From Raineyella antarctica (GTDB lineage: Bacteria > Actinomycetota > Actinomycetes > Propionibacteriales > Propionibacteriaceae), in contig NZ_FMYF01000001.1 in the NCBI RefSeq assembly GCF_900092135.1, forward strand, positions 318,883 through 382,882: 64,000 bases of DNA, given 5' to 3'. This document shows, piece by piece, positions 1 to 9,696 of this stretch. The position numbers and the translations under genes were made by a program. Position 1 is the first letter of the stretch. Every line of letters begins with the position of its first letter. Under the pieces are notes generated by a model, which worked only from the letters and a program-made list of their open reading frames with translations, searched no databases and had not been told where the DNA came from.

Positions 1-1478
1 GCGACCCCGAGGTCGGCGAGCAGGTCGGCGACCAGCTGGCGGGCGCTGCGGGCGGCTTCGGCCCGCGTCTCGGTGGCGGACTCGGGGGCGACCGTGATCC
101 GCCACTGGCCAGGGATCTCGACGGTGGTCTCACGGACCACCGGGGTCTGCCAGTCACCGGTCAGGTCGGTCGGCTCGCCGTCGAGGACCAGCGTGCCGCC
201 GTCGCCCAGGGGCGTGACGGACAGGTGGGCGCTGCCGACCCCGATCGCCACCTCGGCGCTCCTTGCCGCGTCGACGGCCCGCTCGATCTCGGCCAGCTGC
301 TGTGTCGTCACCGCCCGGTCGGCCGCCTCGCGCAGGCCGGAGATGCGCTTGCGGAGCTCGTCGAGCCTGTCGAGGGTGATGCGCAGGTCGGCGAGGCGGC
401 CGAGGTCGAGCAGGTGGGTACGGTCGTCGGTGGCCACCTGGTCCTCGTCCCGGGCCAGGTCCCAGGCCTGCTGGGCGGCGTCGTGCGCTGCCTCGGCCTC
501 CCGGGCACGCTCGCGCGCCGGGGCGAGCTCCTCCTCGGCCCGGGCGATCGCCGCCGTCAGCCGATCGACCTGCGACTCGGCCTCGGCCACCTGGTCACGC
601 AGGTCGGCGCGCTGCTCGTGGCGTGCCGCGACGGCCTCGTGGTGGCGGGTCGTCCGCTCGACCGCCTGCTCGGCCTTCTCCAGTTCCGCGTGGGCGGAGG
701 TGATGGCGACCAACTGCTCGGCCAGCCCGTCGCACTCGAGCAGGTGGTCGGCGACGAGGTCATCGAGGTGCGCGAGGTCGTCCAGGACGATCGCCAGCTC
801 CGACTCGGTCGTGGCCACCTCGTCGAGAGCGGCCCGCGTGCCGGCGACCTCGGCCCCTGCCTCCTCGGCGGCGGTCTGGAGGGCTCGGTAGTCGGCGTTC
901 GGCTTGCTGCGGGTCGCGGTCCAGTACCGGTCCGCTTCTGCCTGCACCCGCTCGACGAGGCTGTCCGCCTCGGGGTCCTCCATACTGGTGCCCCCGGCCT
1001 GGGCCTCCAGGGCCCTGCGCAGGACGGTGCTGCCACCGAACCCGACCGCCTCCAACTGGCTGGCCTGCATGATCCGCATGGCCTTCCAGAGCGTCGTGTC
1101 GGAGTTCTCCCACAGCGCCGTGGCGGCATCGTGGGCCTCGCCGCCGGTCACCGCACGACCTTGCCGGGGCCCGCTGACGAAGCGCAGGGTGGTGGCGGGC
1201 TGCTTGAGCCACTGCTTGCGGTAGACGACGCGCTCGCCGGCCACGGTGAACTCGGCCTCCACCACGATGGGGTCGTCCCGGTCCACCGGCTTCGCCTCGC
1301 GGATGGTCTTCGTCCTGCTGGAGTCCTTGAGGCTGATCAGCGCGTCGAAGGCCTCGATCATCGAGGTCTTGCCGACCTCGTTGCGGCCCTGGACGACCAC
1401 GACTCCGGTGTCCGGCACGCTCAGGTCACGGGTGTCGATCGCCTTGAAGTTCTCGATGTGCAGCCGGTGCAGTCTCAT
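1..1478 (-). CDS. AAA ATPase of the SbcC/RecN-like type, N-terminal 492 residues (cut by window edge)
   Basis: The reading frame starts with ATG at 1478 and runs off the left edge, so only the N-terminal part is visible. Residues 1-45 form the ABC-ATPase head: MRLHRLHIENFKAID followed by a Walker A motif GRNEVGKTS near residue 31. A signature-like QASQLEAVGFGG follows near residue 140, then a long Ala/Glu/Arg-rich region that looks like coiled coil. This is the plan of SbcC/Rad50-type DNA-end processing ATPases, which work with an SbcD nuclease. The start overlaps the stop of the upstream SbcD-like gene by 4 bp (ATGA), implying translational coupling. The C-terminal Walker B half lies outside the window, so the exact subfamily is open. 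Confidence 0.85.
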   Translation of the reverse strand, partial: MRLHRLHIENFKAIDTRDLSVPDTGVVVVQGRNEVGKTSMIEAFDALISLKDSSRTKTIREAKPVDRDDPIVVEAEFTVAGERVVYRKQWLKQPATTLRFVSGPRQGRAVTGGEAHDAATALWENSDTTLWKAMRIMQASQLEAVGFGGSTVLRRALEAQAGGTSMEDPEADSLVERVQAEADRYWTATRSKPNADYRALQTAAEEAGAEVAGTRAALDEVATTESELAIVLDDLAHLDDLVADHLLECDGLAEQLVAITSAHAELEKAEQAVERTTRHHEAVAARHEQRADLRDQVAEAESQVDRLTAAIARAEEELAPARERAREAEAAHDAAQQAWDLARDEDQVATDDRTHLLDLGRLADLRITLDRLDELRKRISGLREAADRAVTTQQLAEIERAVDAARSAEVAIGVGSAHLSVTPLGDGGTLVLDGEPTDLTGDWQTPVVRETTVEIPGQWRITVAPESATETRAEAARSARQLVADLLADLGV

Positions 1479-2629
1479 CGGGCCTCTCCTCCGGTGAAGC
1501 GGTACAGGAGCTTCAACGCGTCCCGGGCGGTGTCCGCGTCAGGCCCCCCGGCCTGCGCGGTGGCCGCGAGCTCGTGCGCGGACTCCAGGACATACCCGCC
1601 CGCCGCCAAGGCGCTGAACTCGGCCTCGTCGGGCACCACCGCGAGATCGGTATGCCGCTCCCACGAGTCCAGGGCGGCGAAGACCTCCCGCTGGGCGTCC
1701 AGCAGGGCGTCCAGGCGGCTCGCGTCGGACACGCTCAGCGTGCCGGCGAACCGGGTCTTGAGGATGATCCGCTCCTTGGGCTCCAGCGCCGCCAACCGAG
1801 CCTCCAGTGCGTCGATGTCGGCCGCGCCGTCCAGGTCGGCCTGCACGATGTGGTGCAGCCACCGGCCGACCTCGTGGGAGGTGACGGTGGGCAGGTCGTC
1901 GGCCAGGACCACCTCGAGGACCCGCCCCCGGTCCGGCTCCCGGAACCCGGTCGTCTCGTGCGCCCCGGAGTAGTGGATCGCCCCGTGGTCATGGCCGGGC
2001 TCGCCGTCGGCGGGCCACTGGATGTGCCGGTCACCCAGCGCCACGTAGTGCACCGTGCCGGCGGCCAGGGCGGCATCCAGCGGTCCCCGGTGGACGGTCT
2101 CCAGGGCCGCCCGGTCCGGTTGCAGTTCGGCGAGCATGCCGTGGCCCACGACGATCCGTACTGTCCCGTCGGCGGGCAGGCCTTGCAGGGCCGGCGCCAC
2201 CGGGTCGCTGTCGGGATGCTTGGTCCGCCAGGGCGCTGCGACGATCTCCACGCCCTCACGTACGGGCCAGGGGCCGACATCGTCCAGCAGGATGACGTTG
2301 TGCTGGCGCCGCCCGACGAAGTCCGGCGACTCCCACAGGGTCCCGGGCCCCAGCGGGTCGTGGTTGCCGGGAAGCAGGTAGACAGGCACCTGGATCGAGC
2401 CCATCGCCTCCAGGGCGCGGAGGACGTCCTGTCGCCCGAGGTTGTGGTGCTCGAAGACGTCGCCGGCCACCACGACGAACTCCGCGCCGGTGCTGGCGGC
2501 GAGCTCACCGATCCGCCGGATCGTCTCGACCCGGTCCCCGGTGAAGCGGGCCTGGGCCTCACCGGCCAGGTAGTGGCGCGTCATCCCGAGCTGCCAGTCG
2601 CTCGTGTGCAGGAACCTGACGGTACCCAT
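1475..2629 (-). CDS. SbcD-like metallophosphoesterase / DNA repair exonuclease
   Basis: A calcineurin-type phosphoesterase of 384 residues. Visible metal-site motifs are HTSDWQLG (residues 8-15), VVAGDVFEHHN near 55, LPGNHDPLG near 90 and VGHG near 162. The first motif has Gln where canonical SbcD has His (DxH). ATG at 2629 is preferred over the in-frame GTG at 2632 because GGAGGA at 2635-2640 then has normal spacing. A TAGTGT -10-like box lies at 2657-2662 on the minus strand. The 4-bp overlap with the downstream SbcC-like ATPase shows the two are one operon and probably one nuclease complex for DNA-end or hairpin processing. Confidence 0.87.
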   Translation of the reverse strand: MGTVRFLHTSDWQLGMTRHYLAGEAQARFTGDRVETIRRIGELAASTGAEFVVVAGDVFEHHNLGRQDVLRALEAMGSIQVPVYLLPGNHDPLGPGTLWESPDFVGRRQHNVILLDDVGPWPVREGVEIVAAPWRTKHPDSDPVAPALQGLPADGTVRIVVGHGMLAELQPDRAALETVHRGPLDAALAAGTVHYVALGDRHIQWPADGEPGHDHGAIHYSGAHETTGFREPDRGRVLEVVLADDLPTVTSHEVGRWLHHIVQADLDGAADIDALEARLAALEPKERIILKTRFAGTLSVSDASRLDALLDAQREVFAALDSWERHTDLAVVPDEAEFSALAAGGYVLESAHELAATAQAGGPDADTARDALKLLYRFTGGEAR

Positions 2630-2740
2630 CACTCTCCTCCGCTCGTCCTGCCCAGCACACTAGGCACCCGCTCTGACGTTTTCGGGAGCTGGGCCCCGCC
2701 CCGGGCCACGAGCGGCGCACCGACAGTCCATGATGGGGGC

Positions 2741-3769
2741 ATGTCCGCTGGTGGGATCGACCTCACGACCGTCCGTGAGACGCGGGTCGGGCTGGTCCTC
2801 AACCCCAGGGGACGCCTGGCGGAGCGGGCGCGCCGTGAGCTCGACCGGGTCCTGGCCTCGGCCGCTGCACCGCCGGCCCTGGTGCTCCGGACCACCGTCG
2901 CCCGGCCAGGTGCCGACCAGGCCCGCGAACTGCTGCGGGCCGGGGTGGACCTGGTGGTCGTGGCCGGGGGGGACGGGACCGTACGGGAAGTGGTCTCGGT
3001 GCTGGCCGGCAGCGGCATCCCGCTGGGGATCCTGCCCACCGGAACGGCCAACCTGTTCGCCCGCAACCTCGGCCTGGGCCGGGGGCCCGCCCGCGCGGCG
3101 CGGACCGCGCTGGCCGGACGCGAGCTCGTCCTGGACGTCGGCCGTGCCCGGGTGCGGACCACCAAGGACCCCACGCGGTGGCAGGGCCCGCTCACGTTCC
3201 TGGTGATGGCCGGGATCGGCCGGGACGCCCGGGCCGTCGAGGCGACCGGCCTGCGGCTCAAGCGCGCGCTGGGCTGGGTCGCCTACCTGGCTGCGGGGAT
3301 CGGAGAGGCGTTGCGTCGCCCGCTGCCGATGCTGGTCGACCTTGACGGCCGGCCGCGCCGGACCCGTACGTGGACGGTCCTGTTCGGCAACTGCCCGCGC
3401 ATCCCCGGGGGGATCGCTGTCTTCCCCCGGGCCCGCCCCGACGACGGGCAGCTGGACACCCTCGAGGTGGCGCTGCGCAGCCCGTTCGACTGGCTGGCGG
3501 TCGCGGCGTTCGGCGTGTTCGGCCGGCCGAGGAGGGTGCGGGCGCTGTCGTACGGGCGGACCAGCCACGCGCGGGTCACCCCCGAGCAGCCGGTGGCGGT
3601 CCAGCTGGACGGCGATGTCGTCGCCGGCGTGCTCGAGCTCGAGGTCGGCGTGGACGCGCACGCGCTGCTGGTCCGTACGCCCCTGCCGCGGCACCGGTCC
3701 CAGCGGCGCCGAGCGGTGGGACGACGCTGGCCACTTCCCGGATCGGTGCCCCGCCGGTCGCGGGGGTGA
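2741..3769 (+). CDS. Diacylglycerol kinase-family lipid kinase
   Basis: A 342-residue protein of the DagK/YegS/sphingosine-kinase family, which phosphorylates a lipid hydroxyl with ATP. The nucleotide-binding GGDGT motif is at residues 76-80, followed by the second family signature GILPTGTANLFARNL near 97-111. The C-terminal half has the beta-rich lid with QLDGDVV near the end, also typical. Length matches the family. Start chosen at ATG 2741 because the family core VGLVLNPRG begins 16 residues later; a GGGGG run immediately upstream is poorly spaced for a ribosome site. It is divergent from the sbcCD pair. The real lipid substrate cannot be read from sequence. Confidence 0.88.
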   Translation: MSAGGIDLTTVRETRVGLVLNPRGRLAERARRELDRVLASAAAPPALVLRTTVARPGADQARELLRAGVDLVVVAGGDGTVREVVSVLAGSGIPLGILPTGTANLFARNLGLGRGPARAARTALAGRELVLDVGRARVRTTKDPTRWQGPLTFLVMAGIGRDARAVEATGLRLKRALGWVAYLAAGIGEALRRPLPMLVDLDGRPRRTRTWTVLFGNCPRIPGGIAVFPRARPDDGQLDTLEVALRSPFDWLAVAAFGVFGRPRRVRALSYGRTSHARVTPEQPVAVQLDGDVVAGVLELEVGVDAHALLVRTPLPRHRSQRRRAVGRRWPLPGSVPRRSRG

Positions 3770-3788
3770 GGGCAGATCGGTGGCGGCG

Positions 3789-4829
3789 TCAGCCGCGAGC
3801 GCCGACCGCTGCGGCGAGTCGCCGGAGAGTGCGCTCGCGGGCCGGTGTCCGATCCAGCGGATCGGCCGCCTGGTCACCGGCCACCGGCTGCACCATCACC
3901 TCGTCGACGCCGTAGCGATCGGCGAAGGCGACCAGCCGGTCGGCGACGACGTCGGCCGTGCCGACGAACCACGACTCCCGCACGGCCCGGAAGGCCGTCG
4001 GTGGCAGCGGCAGCTCCAGGGCCTCGGCCTCCTCGACGGTCGGCAGCGCGATGGGCGGGAGGTTGGTGCGCAACCGGCCCATCATGTGCTGGAACGGCAG
4101 CGCCAGCCGGTCGGACTCCTCCTCGGTGTCGGCCACCACGACGTTGGCGGTCAGGAAGGTGCGCGGTTCACCCTCTCCCCGGAAGCCGGTGCGGTACAGC
4201 TCCAGCGCCTGGTCGACGCCGTGGCCGGAGAAGTGGTGGGCGAACACGTACGGCAGGCCCAGCTGGGCGGCCAGCCGGGCGGAGTAGTCGGAGGACCCGA
4301 GCAACCAGACCGGAGGCGCCGCGACGGCATGCGGGGTGGCGGTCAGGGTGAACCTGCGCCCGCCCAGGTGGCCGGCGAGTCCGGCCCCCTCGAGCATCGC
4401 CCGGACCTGCTCGACGTGCTCGGGGAAGCGCTCGACGGGTTGCTGCCCGTCGGCGCCGGCGCGCAACGCCCAGGCAGTGACCGGGTCGGCCCCCGGTGCC
4501 CGGCCGATGCCCAGGTCGATCCGCCCGGGGTACGCGGCCTCCAGCAGCGCGAACTGCTCGGCGACCACCAACGGGGCGTGGTTGGGCAGCATCACCCCGC
4601 CCGAGCCGACCCGGATCCGCTCCGTGGCGGCGGCCAGCAAGCTGATCAGGACCGGCGGGTTGGTCGAGGCGACCGATGGCATGTTGTGGTGCTCGGCCAC
4701 CCAGTAGCGTCGGTAGCCCGCCTCGTCCGCGATCCGGGCCAGGCCACGGGCGGCACTCACGGCGTCGGCCGTGGTCTGGCCGGTGCGGACGGGGAGCAGG
4801 TCGAGGACGGAGAGGGCGAGGGGCGACAT
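3789..4829 (-). CDS. LLM class flavin-dependent oxidoreductase (luciferase-like)
   Basis: A 346-residue bacterial-luciferase-like monooxygenase. It opens with the class hallmark LSVLDLLPVRTGQT, followed by YWVAEHHNMPSVAS and VGSGGVMLPNHAPL, and has GRIDLGIGRAPGADP in the middle, all typical of the MsnO8/YhbW-like single-component LLM group that uses reduced FMN. No partner reductase gene is adjacent, so the substrate is unknown. There is no Shine-Dalgarno; TAGTCT at 4836-4841 (minus strand) sits 6 nt before the ATG, suggesting a leaderless transcript. It converges on the lipid kinase. Confidence 0.88.
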   Translation of the reverse strand: MSPLALSVLDLLPVRTGQTTADAVSAARGLARIADEAGYRRYWVAEHHNMPSVASTNPPVLISLLAAATERIRVGSGGVMLPNHAPLVVAEQFALLEAAYPGRIDLGIGRAPGADPVTAWALRAGADGQQPVERFPEHVEQVRAMLEGAGLAGHLGGRRFTLTATPHAVAAPPVWLLGSSDYSARLAAQLGLPYVFAHHFSGHGVDQALELYRTGFRGEGEPRTFLTANVVVADTEEESDRLALPFQHMMGRLRTNLPPIALPTVEEAEALELPLPPTAFRAVRESWFVGTADVVADRLVAFADRYGVDEVMVQPVAGDQAADPLDRTPARERTLRRLAAAVGARG

Positions 4830-4878
4830 GGCTCGAGACTAGTCGCCCGGCTGCCGCGCCTCGTCTGTCCCGATCGGC

Positions 4879-5598
4879 TCAGGCGTCCTGGGCCGCAAGC
4901 TGGGAGGGGGTGAGCGCGGGTACGTCGGCGGCTGCAGTGCCGCCCCACAGGGCGTCGCGGTCCGCGCGGTAGGTCTTGGCGTAACGATCGAACACCAGCA
5001 GGCGTGCGAGGAGAGGGACTCCCTGCAGGAACTGCTGACGCTGGTCATCGCTCGTGCCGTCCAGGATCCAGTTCGCGTCCCACCCGATCTCACGGATGCT
5101 CCGACCCTTGAGGGCGCCCTCCTTCTCGAACTTCAGTGCCTCCTTGTGGGTGACCAGGCGGGCCATCACAGGCATGGCCACTTCTTCTTCGTGGGCCAGG
5201 TGTGGGGCGAGCGCGTCCTGCAGGGCACGGACAGCTGCGCTCAGCACAGCCGGGGTGGCTTGACCCTTGCGGTACGAGGCCGCCGCGGCACGGAGAGCCG
5301 TCATGCGAGGATTCACGTCCTCGTGCTCGGCGGCCATGGCATCAGCCAGGGCGACCTCTCCCCGTTCGCGGAAGAAGGGCCACAACCACTTGTCCTCCGC
5401 CTTGTGGTGGTGCTCCAGGAAGTCCAGGAACCACTCGAAATGGGAGCCGAGGGCTTCGCGCGTTGCCGGTTCGTCGGCCGAAGGGTCGTCGAGGAGCAGG
5501 CGGATCCGGACCAGGTCGCGGCGCATTGCCGAGTGCACCACGCCCATGTTGCGCGTGTCAGCCATCCTGGGTTCCTTGTGGAAGACGGTGAGCTTCAT
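4879..5598 (-). CDS. Hemerythrin-domain protein
   Basis: A 239-residue helical protein with the hemerythrin HHE pattern: His22, His53, a His cluster 63-65 with Glu68, an EHE at 91-93, and HLAHEEE near 133-139. Such residues bind a di-iron centre used for oxygen, NO or redox sensing and storage. Start taken at ATG 5598 (MKLTVFHKEP) because AAGGAA lies about 7 nt upstream; an in-frame start at 5655 would have no ribosome site. The 100 residues after the fold lack a recognised domain. It is divergent from a TetR gene across a 147-bp gap holding a dyad, so regulation by that repressor is likely. Confidence 0.85.
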   Translation of the reverse strand: MKLTVFHKEPRMADTRNMGVVHSAMRRDLVRIRLLLDDPSADEPATREALGSHFEWFLDFLEHHHKAEDKWLWPFFRERGEVALADAMAAEHEDVNPRMTALRAAAASYRKGQATPAVLSAAVRALQDALAPHLAHEEEVAMPVMARLVTHKEALKFEKEGALKGRSIREIGWDANWILDGTSDDQRQQFLQGVPLLARLLVFDRYAKTYRADRDALWGGTAAADVPALTPSQLAAQDA

Positions 5599-5660
5599 CG
5601 GAGTTCCTTCCCTGTTGCGGCGAGCAGGCCACTCGCCTGGTGTGATACGGCTCACATTCC

Positions 5661-5688
5661 GGAATTACTACGATTGTAGCTCAATTCC
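5661..5688. promoter_or_regulatory. AT-rich dyad, candidate TetR operator
   Basis: In an otherwise GC-rich region, this 28-bp segment is an interrupted palindrome: GGAATT at both outer ends and CTAC-gatt-GTAG at the centre, with a 1-nt versus 3-nt asymmetry between the arms. On the minus strand TACAAT (5673-5678) could be a -10 box for the hemerythrin gene, so a bound repressor would block it. TetR-family regulators usually bind such dyads between themselves and a divergent target. Inference only. Confidence 0.45.
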
Positions 5689-5745
5689 ACTATGTTGCTA
5701 GTGTAGGCGACGAGTGGGGGCGCGATCCCGGGTGGAGGTAGCGGA

Positions 5746-6321
5746 ATGACGAGCATCGGTGACCGGCGCACGCAGGTGCTCGAGACGGCGGTGGAACTGG
5801 TCGGCACCCGGGGGGTTCGTGCCCTCACCCACGGTCGCATCGACGAGCGGTCCGGTCTCCCCAAGGGCTCCACATCGAACTACTTCCGGACGCGTGCAGC
5901 GCTCCTGGCCGGGGTGTGTGACTGGATCGTGGAGCAGGAGCTCGCCGAACTGGATCCCTCGTTCAGACCCGCAACGGTGGAGGAACTCGTGGTCGGACTG
6001 TCCCGGGGCATCGAGGCACTCACCGGGCCGGCACGTACCAGGACCGCTGCGCGGCTCGCCCTCTTCCTCGAGGCGAGCCACGACGCGGAGCTTCGCACCG
6101 CGATCTCGCGGGGACGCATGATGATGGAGGCGATCCTCACCGCGGCGCTGGCCCGGCTCGGAGCACGCGACCCCGACGTGGCCGCCGCGGCCGTCGCCGC
6201 CTGCTCGGAGGGCATCATCCTGCACCGGGTCGTACGACACGTGGAGATCGACCCGTACCCGGTGATCGACCTGGTCGTGCGGGCGGCGGTGGGGTATCCC
6301 GGCCCCTTGCCGCGGCCCTAG
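5746..6321 (+). CDS. TetR/AcrR-family transcriptional regulator
   Basis: A 191-residue regulator. The N-terminal helix-turn-helix spans about residues 8-50: RRTQVLETAVELVGTRG, then LTHGRIDERSGLPKGSTSNYF, the usual TetR recognition-helix region ending in an NYF instead of YYHF. The C-terminal helical ligand domain is not assignable to a subgroup. A good ribosome site (GGTGGAGG) precedes the ATG. It is divergent from the hemerythrin gene, and the AT-rich dyad between them is its likely operator. The stop codon lies inside a perfect 18-bp inverted repeat. Confidence 0.9.
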   Translation: MTSIGDRRTQVLETAVELVGTRGVRALTHGRIDERSGLPKGSTSNYFRTRAALLAGVCDWIVEQELAELDPSFRPATVEELVVGLSRGIEALTGPARTRTAARLALFLEASHDAELRTAISRGRMMMEAILTAALARLGARDPDVAAAAVAACSEGIILHRVVRHVEIDPYPVIDLVVRAAVGYPGPLPRP

Positions 6322-6364
6322 GTGCGCCGAATCTGTCGCTGGACCAACAGATTCGGCGCACCTA
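6319..6364. repeat. Perfect 18-bp inverted repeat overlapping the TetR stop codon
   Basis: Arms 6319-6336 and 6347-6364 are exact reverse complements (outer end TAGGTGCGCCGA) around a 10-nt loop. The left arm includes the TAG stop of the TetR gene. There is no T run on either side. It could act as a terminator, but its length, perfect pairing and low local GC compared with neighbours also fit an interspersed palindromic element. Confidence 0.75.
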
Positions 6365-6437
6365 ACGGCCATAGCCCCGGGTGGGGCCGCCCGTGCCCCG
6401 GAACCGGGCAGTCGAAGCGCCCCTGCGGCAGGCGCTG

Positions 6438-6480
6438 GCGCCGAAGGGGCGCCGGGACGAACCCGGCGCCCCTTCGGCGC
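6438..6480. terminator. Perfect 19-bp hairpin between convergent genes
   Basis: Arms 6438-6456 and 6462-6480 pair perfectly around the 5-nt loop ACGAA. It lies between the convergent TetR gene and icd, about 47 bp past the icd stop, where a bidirectional terminator is expected. There is no U tract, as is common for actinobacterial hairpin terminators. Confidence 0.65.
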
Positions 6481-6526
6481 ATCCTGCTGCGGCTCGTACG
6501 TACGCCGCTGCCCCGGAGGGACCGGA

Positions 6527-8737
6527 TCAGGCCAGCTTGGCGATGATCGTGTTGAAGGTCTCCGACGGGCGCATCACCGCGGTGGTCTTCGCATCGTCGG
6601 GACGGTAGTAGCCGCCCAGGTCGACCGAGCGGCCCTGGACACCGATCAGCTCGGCGTCGATCGTCTCGGCGTTGGCGGCCAGCTCGTCGGCGACCGGCTT
6701 GAAGGCTGCGGCGAGGGCGGCGTCCTCGGTCTGGGAGGCCAGCTCGTTGGCCCAGAAGTTGGCCAGCCAGAAGTGGCTGCCACGGTTGTCGATCTGGCCG
6801 ACCTTGCGGGCCGGGCCCTTGTTCTGGTCGAGCAAGGCTTCCGTCGCCTTGTCCAGGGTGTCGGCCAGGACACCGGCCTGCGTGTTGCCCTTGTTGGCCT
6901 CGTGGCGGAAGGACTCGGCCAGCGCCATGAACTCACCGAGGGAGTCCCAGCGCAGGTAGTTCTCCTCCAGCAGCTGCTGCACGTGCTTGGGGGCGGAGCC
7001 GCCGGCGCCGGTCTCGAACAGGCCACCGCCGTTCATCAACGGGACCACCGACAGCATCTTCGCCGACGTACCGACCTCGAGGATCGGGAACAGGTCGGTG
7101 TTGTAGTCGCGCAGCACGTTGCCGGTCACCGAGATGGTGTCCTCACCCTTGCGGATGCGGTCGACCGAGTACCGGGTCGCCTCGACCGGCGACATGATCT
7201 CGATGGTCAGGCCCTCGGTGTCGTAGTCCTTGAGGTAGGTGCGGACCTTGTCGGCCAGGTTGCGGTCGTGGGCGCGCTCCGGGTCCAGCCAGAAGATCGC
7301 CGGGGTCCGGGAGGCGCGGGCGCGGGTGACGGCCAGCTTGACCCAGTCGCGGATCGGGGCGTCCTTGGCCTGGCAGGCGCGCCAGATGTCGCCCGCCTCG
7401 ACGGCGTGCTCCATCAGCACGTCGCCCGCGGCGTTGGTGACCTTGACGGTCCCGGCGAAGGGGATCTCGAAGGTCTTGTCGTGGGAGCCGTACTCCTCGG
7501 CCTTCTGGGCCATCAGGCCGACGTTCGGGACCGAACCCATGGTGGTCGGGTCGTACGCGCCGTTGGCCTTGCAGTCCTCGATCACGGTCTGGTAGACGCC
7601 GGCGTACGAGGAGTCCGGGATCACCGCGAGCGTGTCGCCCTCGGCGCCGTCCGGGCCCCACATATGGCCGCCGATACGGATCATCGCGGGCATCGAGGCG
7701 TCGACGATGACGTCGGAGGGGACGTGCAGGTTGGTGATCCCCTTGTCGGAGTTCACCATCGCCAGCGCCGGGCCCTCGGCGATCTCCTTGTCGAAGGACG
7801 CCTTGATCTCGGCGCCGTTCTCGAGCTTGTCCAGACCACCGAGGATGGCGGCGAGGCCATTGTTGGCCGACAGGCCGGCCTCGTCCAGCTGGGCACCGTA
7901 CTGCGCGAAGGTCTGCGGGAAGAACGCCTTGACGACGTGGCCGAAGATGATCGGGTCGGAGACCTTCATCATGGTGGCCTTCAGGTGTACCGAGAAGAGC
8001 ACCCCGTCGGCCTTGGCGGCGGCGACCTGCTCGGCCAGGAACTCGTCGAGCTTGGCGGCGTTCAGGAAGGTGGCGTCGACGACCTCGCCGGCCAGGACCG
8101 GCAGGCTCTGCTTGAGGACCTTCTCGGTCCCGTCCTCGCCGACCAGGGTGATCGTCAGGGTGTCGTCGGCGGGCAGCACGACCGACTTCTCGTTGGTGCG
8201 GAAGTCGTCGTGGCCCATGGTGGCGACGCGGGTCTTCGAGTCGGCGGACCAGGTGCCCATCGAGTGCGGGTGCTTGCGGGCGTAGTTCTTCACGGCCAGC
8301 GGGGCGCGGCGATCGGAGTTGCCCTCGCGCAGGACCGGGTTCACTGCGGAGCCCTTGATCTTGTCGAACCGTGCCCGGTTGTCCTTCTCCTCGTCGGTCT
8401 GCGGCTCGTCGACGTAGTCCGGGACGGCGAAGCCCTGCGCCTGGAGCTCCTTGACCGCGGCCTTCAGCTGCGGCACGGAGGCGGAGATGTTGGGGAGCTT
8501 GATGATGTTGGCCTCGGGCGTCTTGGCCAGGTCACCGAGTTCGGTCAGCGCGTCCGGGACCTGCTGGTCGGTGGGCAGCTTGTCCGCGAAGGCGGCCAGC
8601 ATGCGCGCGGCCAGCGAGATGTCGCGGGTCTCGACCTCCACACCCGCGGTCGAGGCGAAGGCCTCGATCACCGGCAGGAGGGAGTAGGTGGCCAGCAAGG
8701 GCGCTTCGTCGGTATGGGTGTAGATGATCTTGGCCAT
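6527..8737 (-). CDS. icd: NADP-dependent isocitrate dehydrogenase, monomeric type
   Basis: 736 residues, the usual size of the monomeric (IDH-II) enzyme, which oxidises isocitrate to 2-oxoglutarate with NADP in the TCA cycle. The N-terminus [19 protein letters not shown] and the internal motifs [31 protein letters not shown] and [10 protein letters not shown] are family hallmarks unlike the homodimeric enzyme. The ATG at 8737 has AGGGAG about 11 nt upstream, slightly far. It stands alone, with a perfect hairpin downstream and 89 bp separating it from panC. Monomeric Icd is the normal form in many actinobacteria. Confidence 0.97.
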   Translation of the reverse strand: MAKIIYTHTDEAPLLATYSLLPVIEAFASTAGVEVETRDISLAARMLAAFADKLPTDQQVPDALTELGDLAKTPEANIIKLPNISASVPQLKAAVKELQAQGFAVPDYVDEPQTDEEKDNRARFDKIKGSAVNPVLREGNSDRRAPLAVKNYARKHPHSMGTWSADSKTRVATMGHDDFRTNEKSVVLPADDTLTITLVGEDGTEKVLKQSLPVLAGEVVDATFLNAAKLDEFLAEQVAAAKADGVLFSVHLKATMMKVSDPIIFGHVVKAFFPQTFAQYGAQLDEAGLSANNGLAAILGGLDKLENGAEIKASFDKEIAEGPALAMVNSDKGITNLHVPSDVIVDASMPAMIRIGGHMWGPDGAEGDTLAVIPDSSYAGVYQTVIEDCKANGAYDPTTMGSVPNVGLMAQKAEEYGSHDKTFEIPFAGTVKVTNAAGDVLMEHAVEAGDIWRACQAKDAPIRDWVKLAVTRARASRTPAIFWLDPERAHDRNLADKVRTYLKDYDTEGLTIEIMSPVEATRYSVDRIRKGEDTISVTGNVLRDYNTDLFPILEVGTSAKMLSVVPLMNGGGLFETGAGGSAPKHVQQLLEENYLRWDSLGEFMALAESFRHEANKGNTQAGVLADTLDKATEALLDQNKGPARKVGQIDNRGSHFWLANFWANELASQTEDAALAAAFKPVADELAANAETIDAELIGVQGRSVDLGGYYRPDDAKTTAVMRPSETFNTIIAKLA

Positions 8738-8826
8738 GTGTGAGGCAACTCCCTGGGGCGTACGGCTTCGTAACGGACTCTCGGAGGCTCAGATTATCCC
8801 GAAAGCCGCCACCCCACAGTGCGCGT

Positions 8827-9696
8827 TCAGTCGCCTGTGCCACAGGGCAGCAGGACGACGTTGTCGATCAGCCGCGGACGTCCCACCCGGACGGCCAGGG
8901 AGAGGAGGGCGCCGACGGCCGGATCCACCGCCGACAGCTCGGCCAACGAGTCGGGATGCGCGACGCTGACGTAGTCCACCTCGGCGCGGGGTTCGTCGGC
9001 CAGCACCTCCAGCATCAGCGTACGGAGCGCGGTGGCGTCGCGCTCGCCCGCCAGCCAGGCGCCCTCGGCGGTCCGCAGCGCGCGGGACAGCACGGTCGCG
9101 GCATCCCGGTCGGCGGCGGTCAGGTAGCTGTTGCGGCTGCTCAGGGCCAGCCCGTCCGGCTCGCGGACGATCGGGCAGGCGACCACCTCGACGTCGAGGA
9201 CCAGGTCGCGGACGACCTGCCGTACGACTGCCACCTGCTGGGCGTCCTTCTGCCCGAAGTAGGCACGCTGGGGCTGCAGCACCCGGAAGAGCACCGTGAG
9301 GACGGTCGCGACGCCGCGGAAGTGGCCGGGACGCTGGGCGCCCTCGAGCACGTCGGCGACGCCGCCGGGCACCACGTACGTGTCGAAGCCGGGCGGGTAC
9401 ACGTCCGCCACGCCGGGGGTCCAGACCAGGTCGACACCGGCGGCCTCGAGCAGCGCCAGGTCGCGGTCCAGGTCCCGGGGGTAGGAGGCCAGGTCCTCGT
9501 TCGGGCCGAACTGGGTGGGGTTGACGAAGATCGAGACGGCCACGGCGTCGTTCTGCTGCTGGGCCGCCGCGACCAGGCTCAGGTGGCCCTCGTGCAGGTA
9601 GCCCATCGTCGGCACGAAGCCGAGCGAGCCGACCCCCTCGGCGCGCAGTTCGGCCCGGGCGGAGCGCAGCTCCTGGCGGGTGGTGGCGATCCTCAT
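8827..9696 (-). CDS. panC: Pantothenate synthetase
   Basis: A 289-residue ligase that condenses pantoate and beta-alanine using ATP, the last step to pantothenate. It shows the nucleotidyl-transferase HIGH-type motif in [12 protein letters not shown] (residues 29-40), [22 protein letters not shown] and [12 protein letters not shown], all PanC signatures. The ATG overlaps the stop of panB by 4 bp, so translation is coupled in the order panD-panB-panC. Length matches the family. Confidence 0.97.
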   Translation of the reverse strand: MRIATTRQELRSARAELRAEGVGSLGFVPTMGYLHEGHLSLVAAAQQQNDAVAVSIFVNPTQFGPNEDLASYPRDLDRDLALLEAAGVDLVWTPGVADVYPPGFDTYVVPGGVADVLEGAQRPGHFRGVATVLTVLFRVLQPQRAYFGQKDAQQVAVVRQVVRDLVLDVEVVACPIVREPDGLALSSRNSYLTAADRDAATVLSRALRTAEGAWLAGERDATALRTLMLEVLADEPRAEVDYVSVAHPDSLAELSAVDPAVGALLSLAVRVGRPRLIDNVVLLPCGTGD

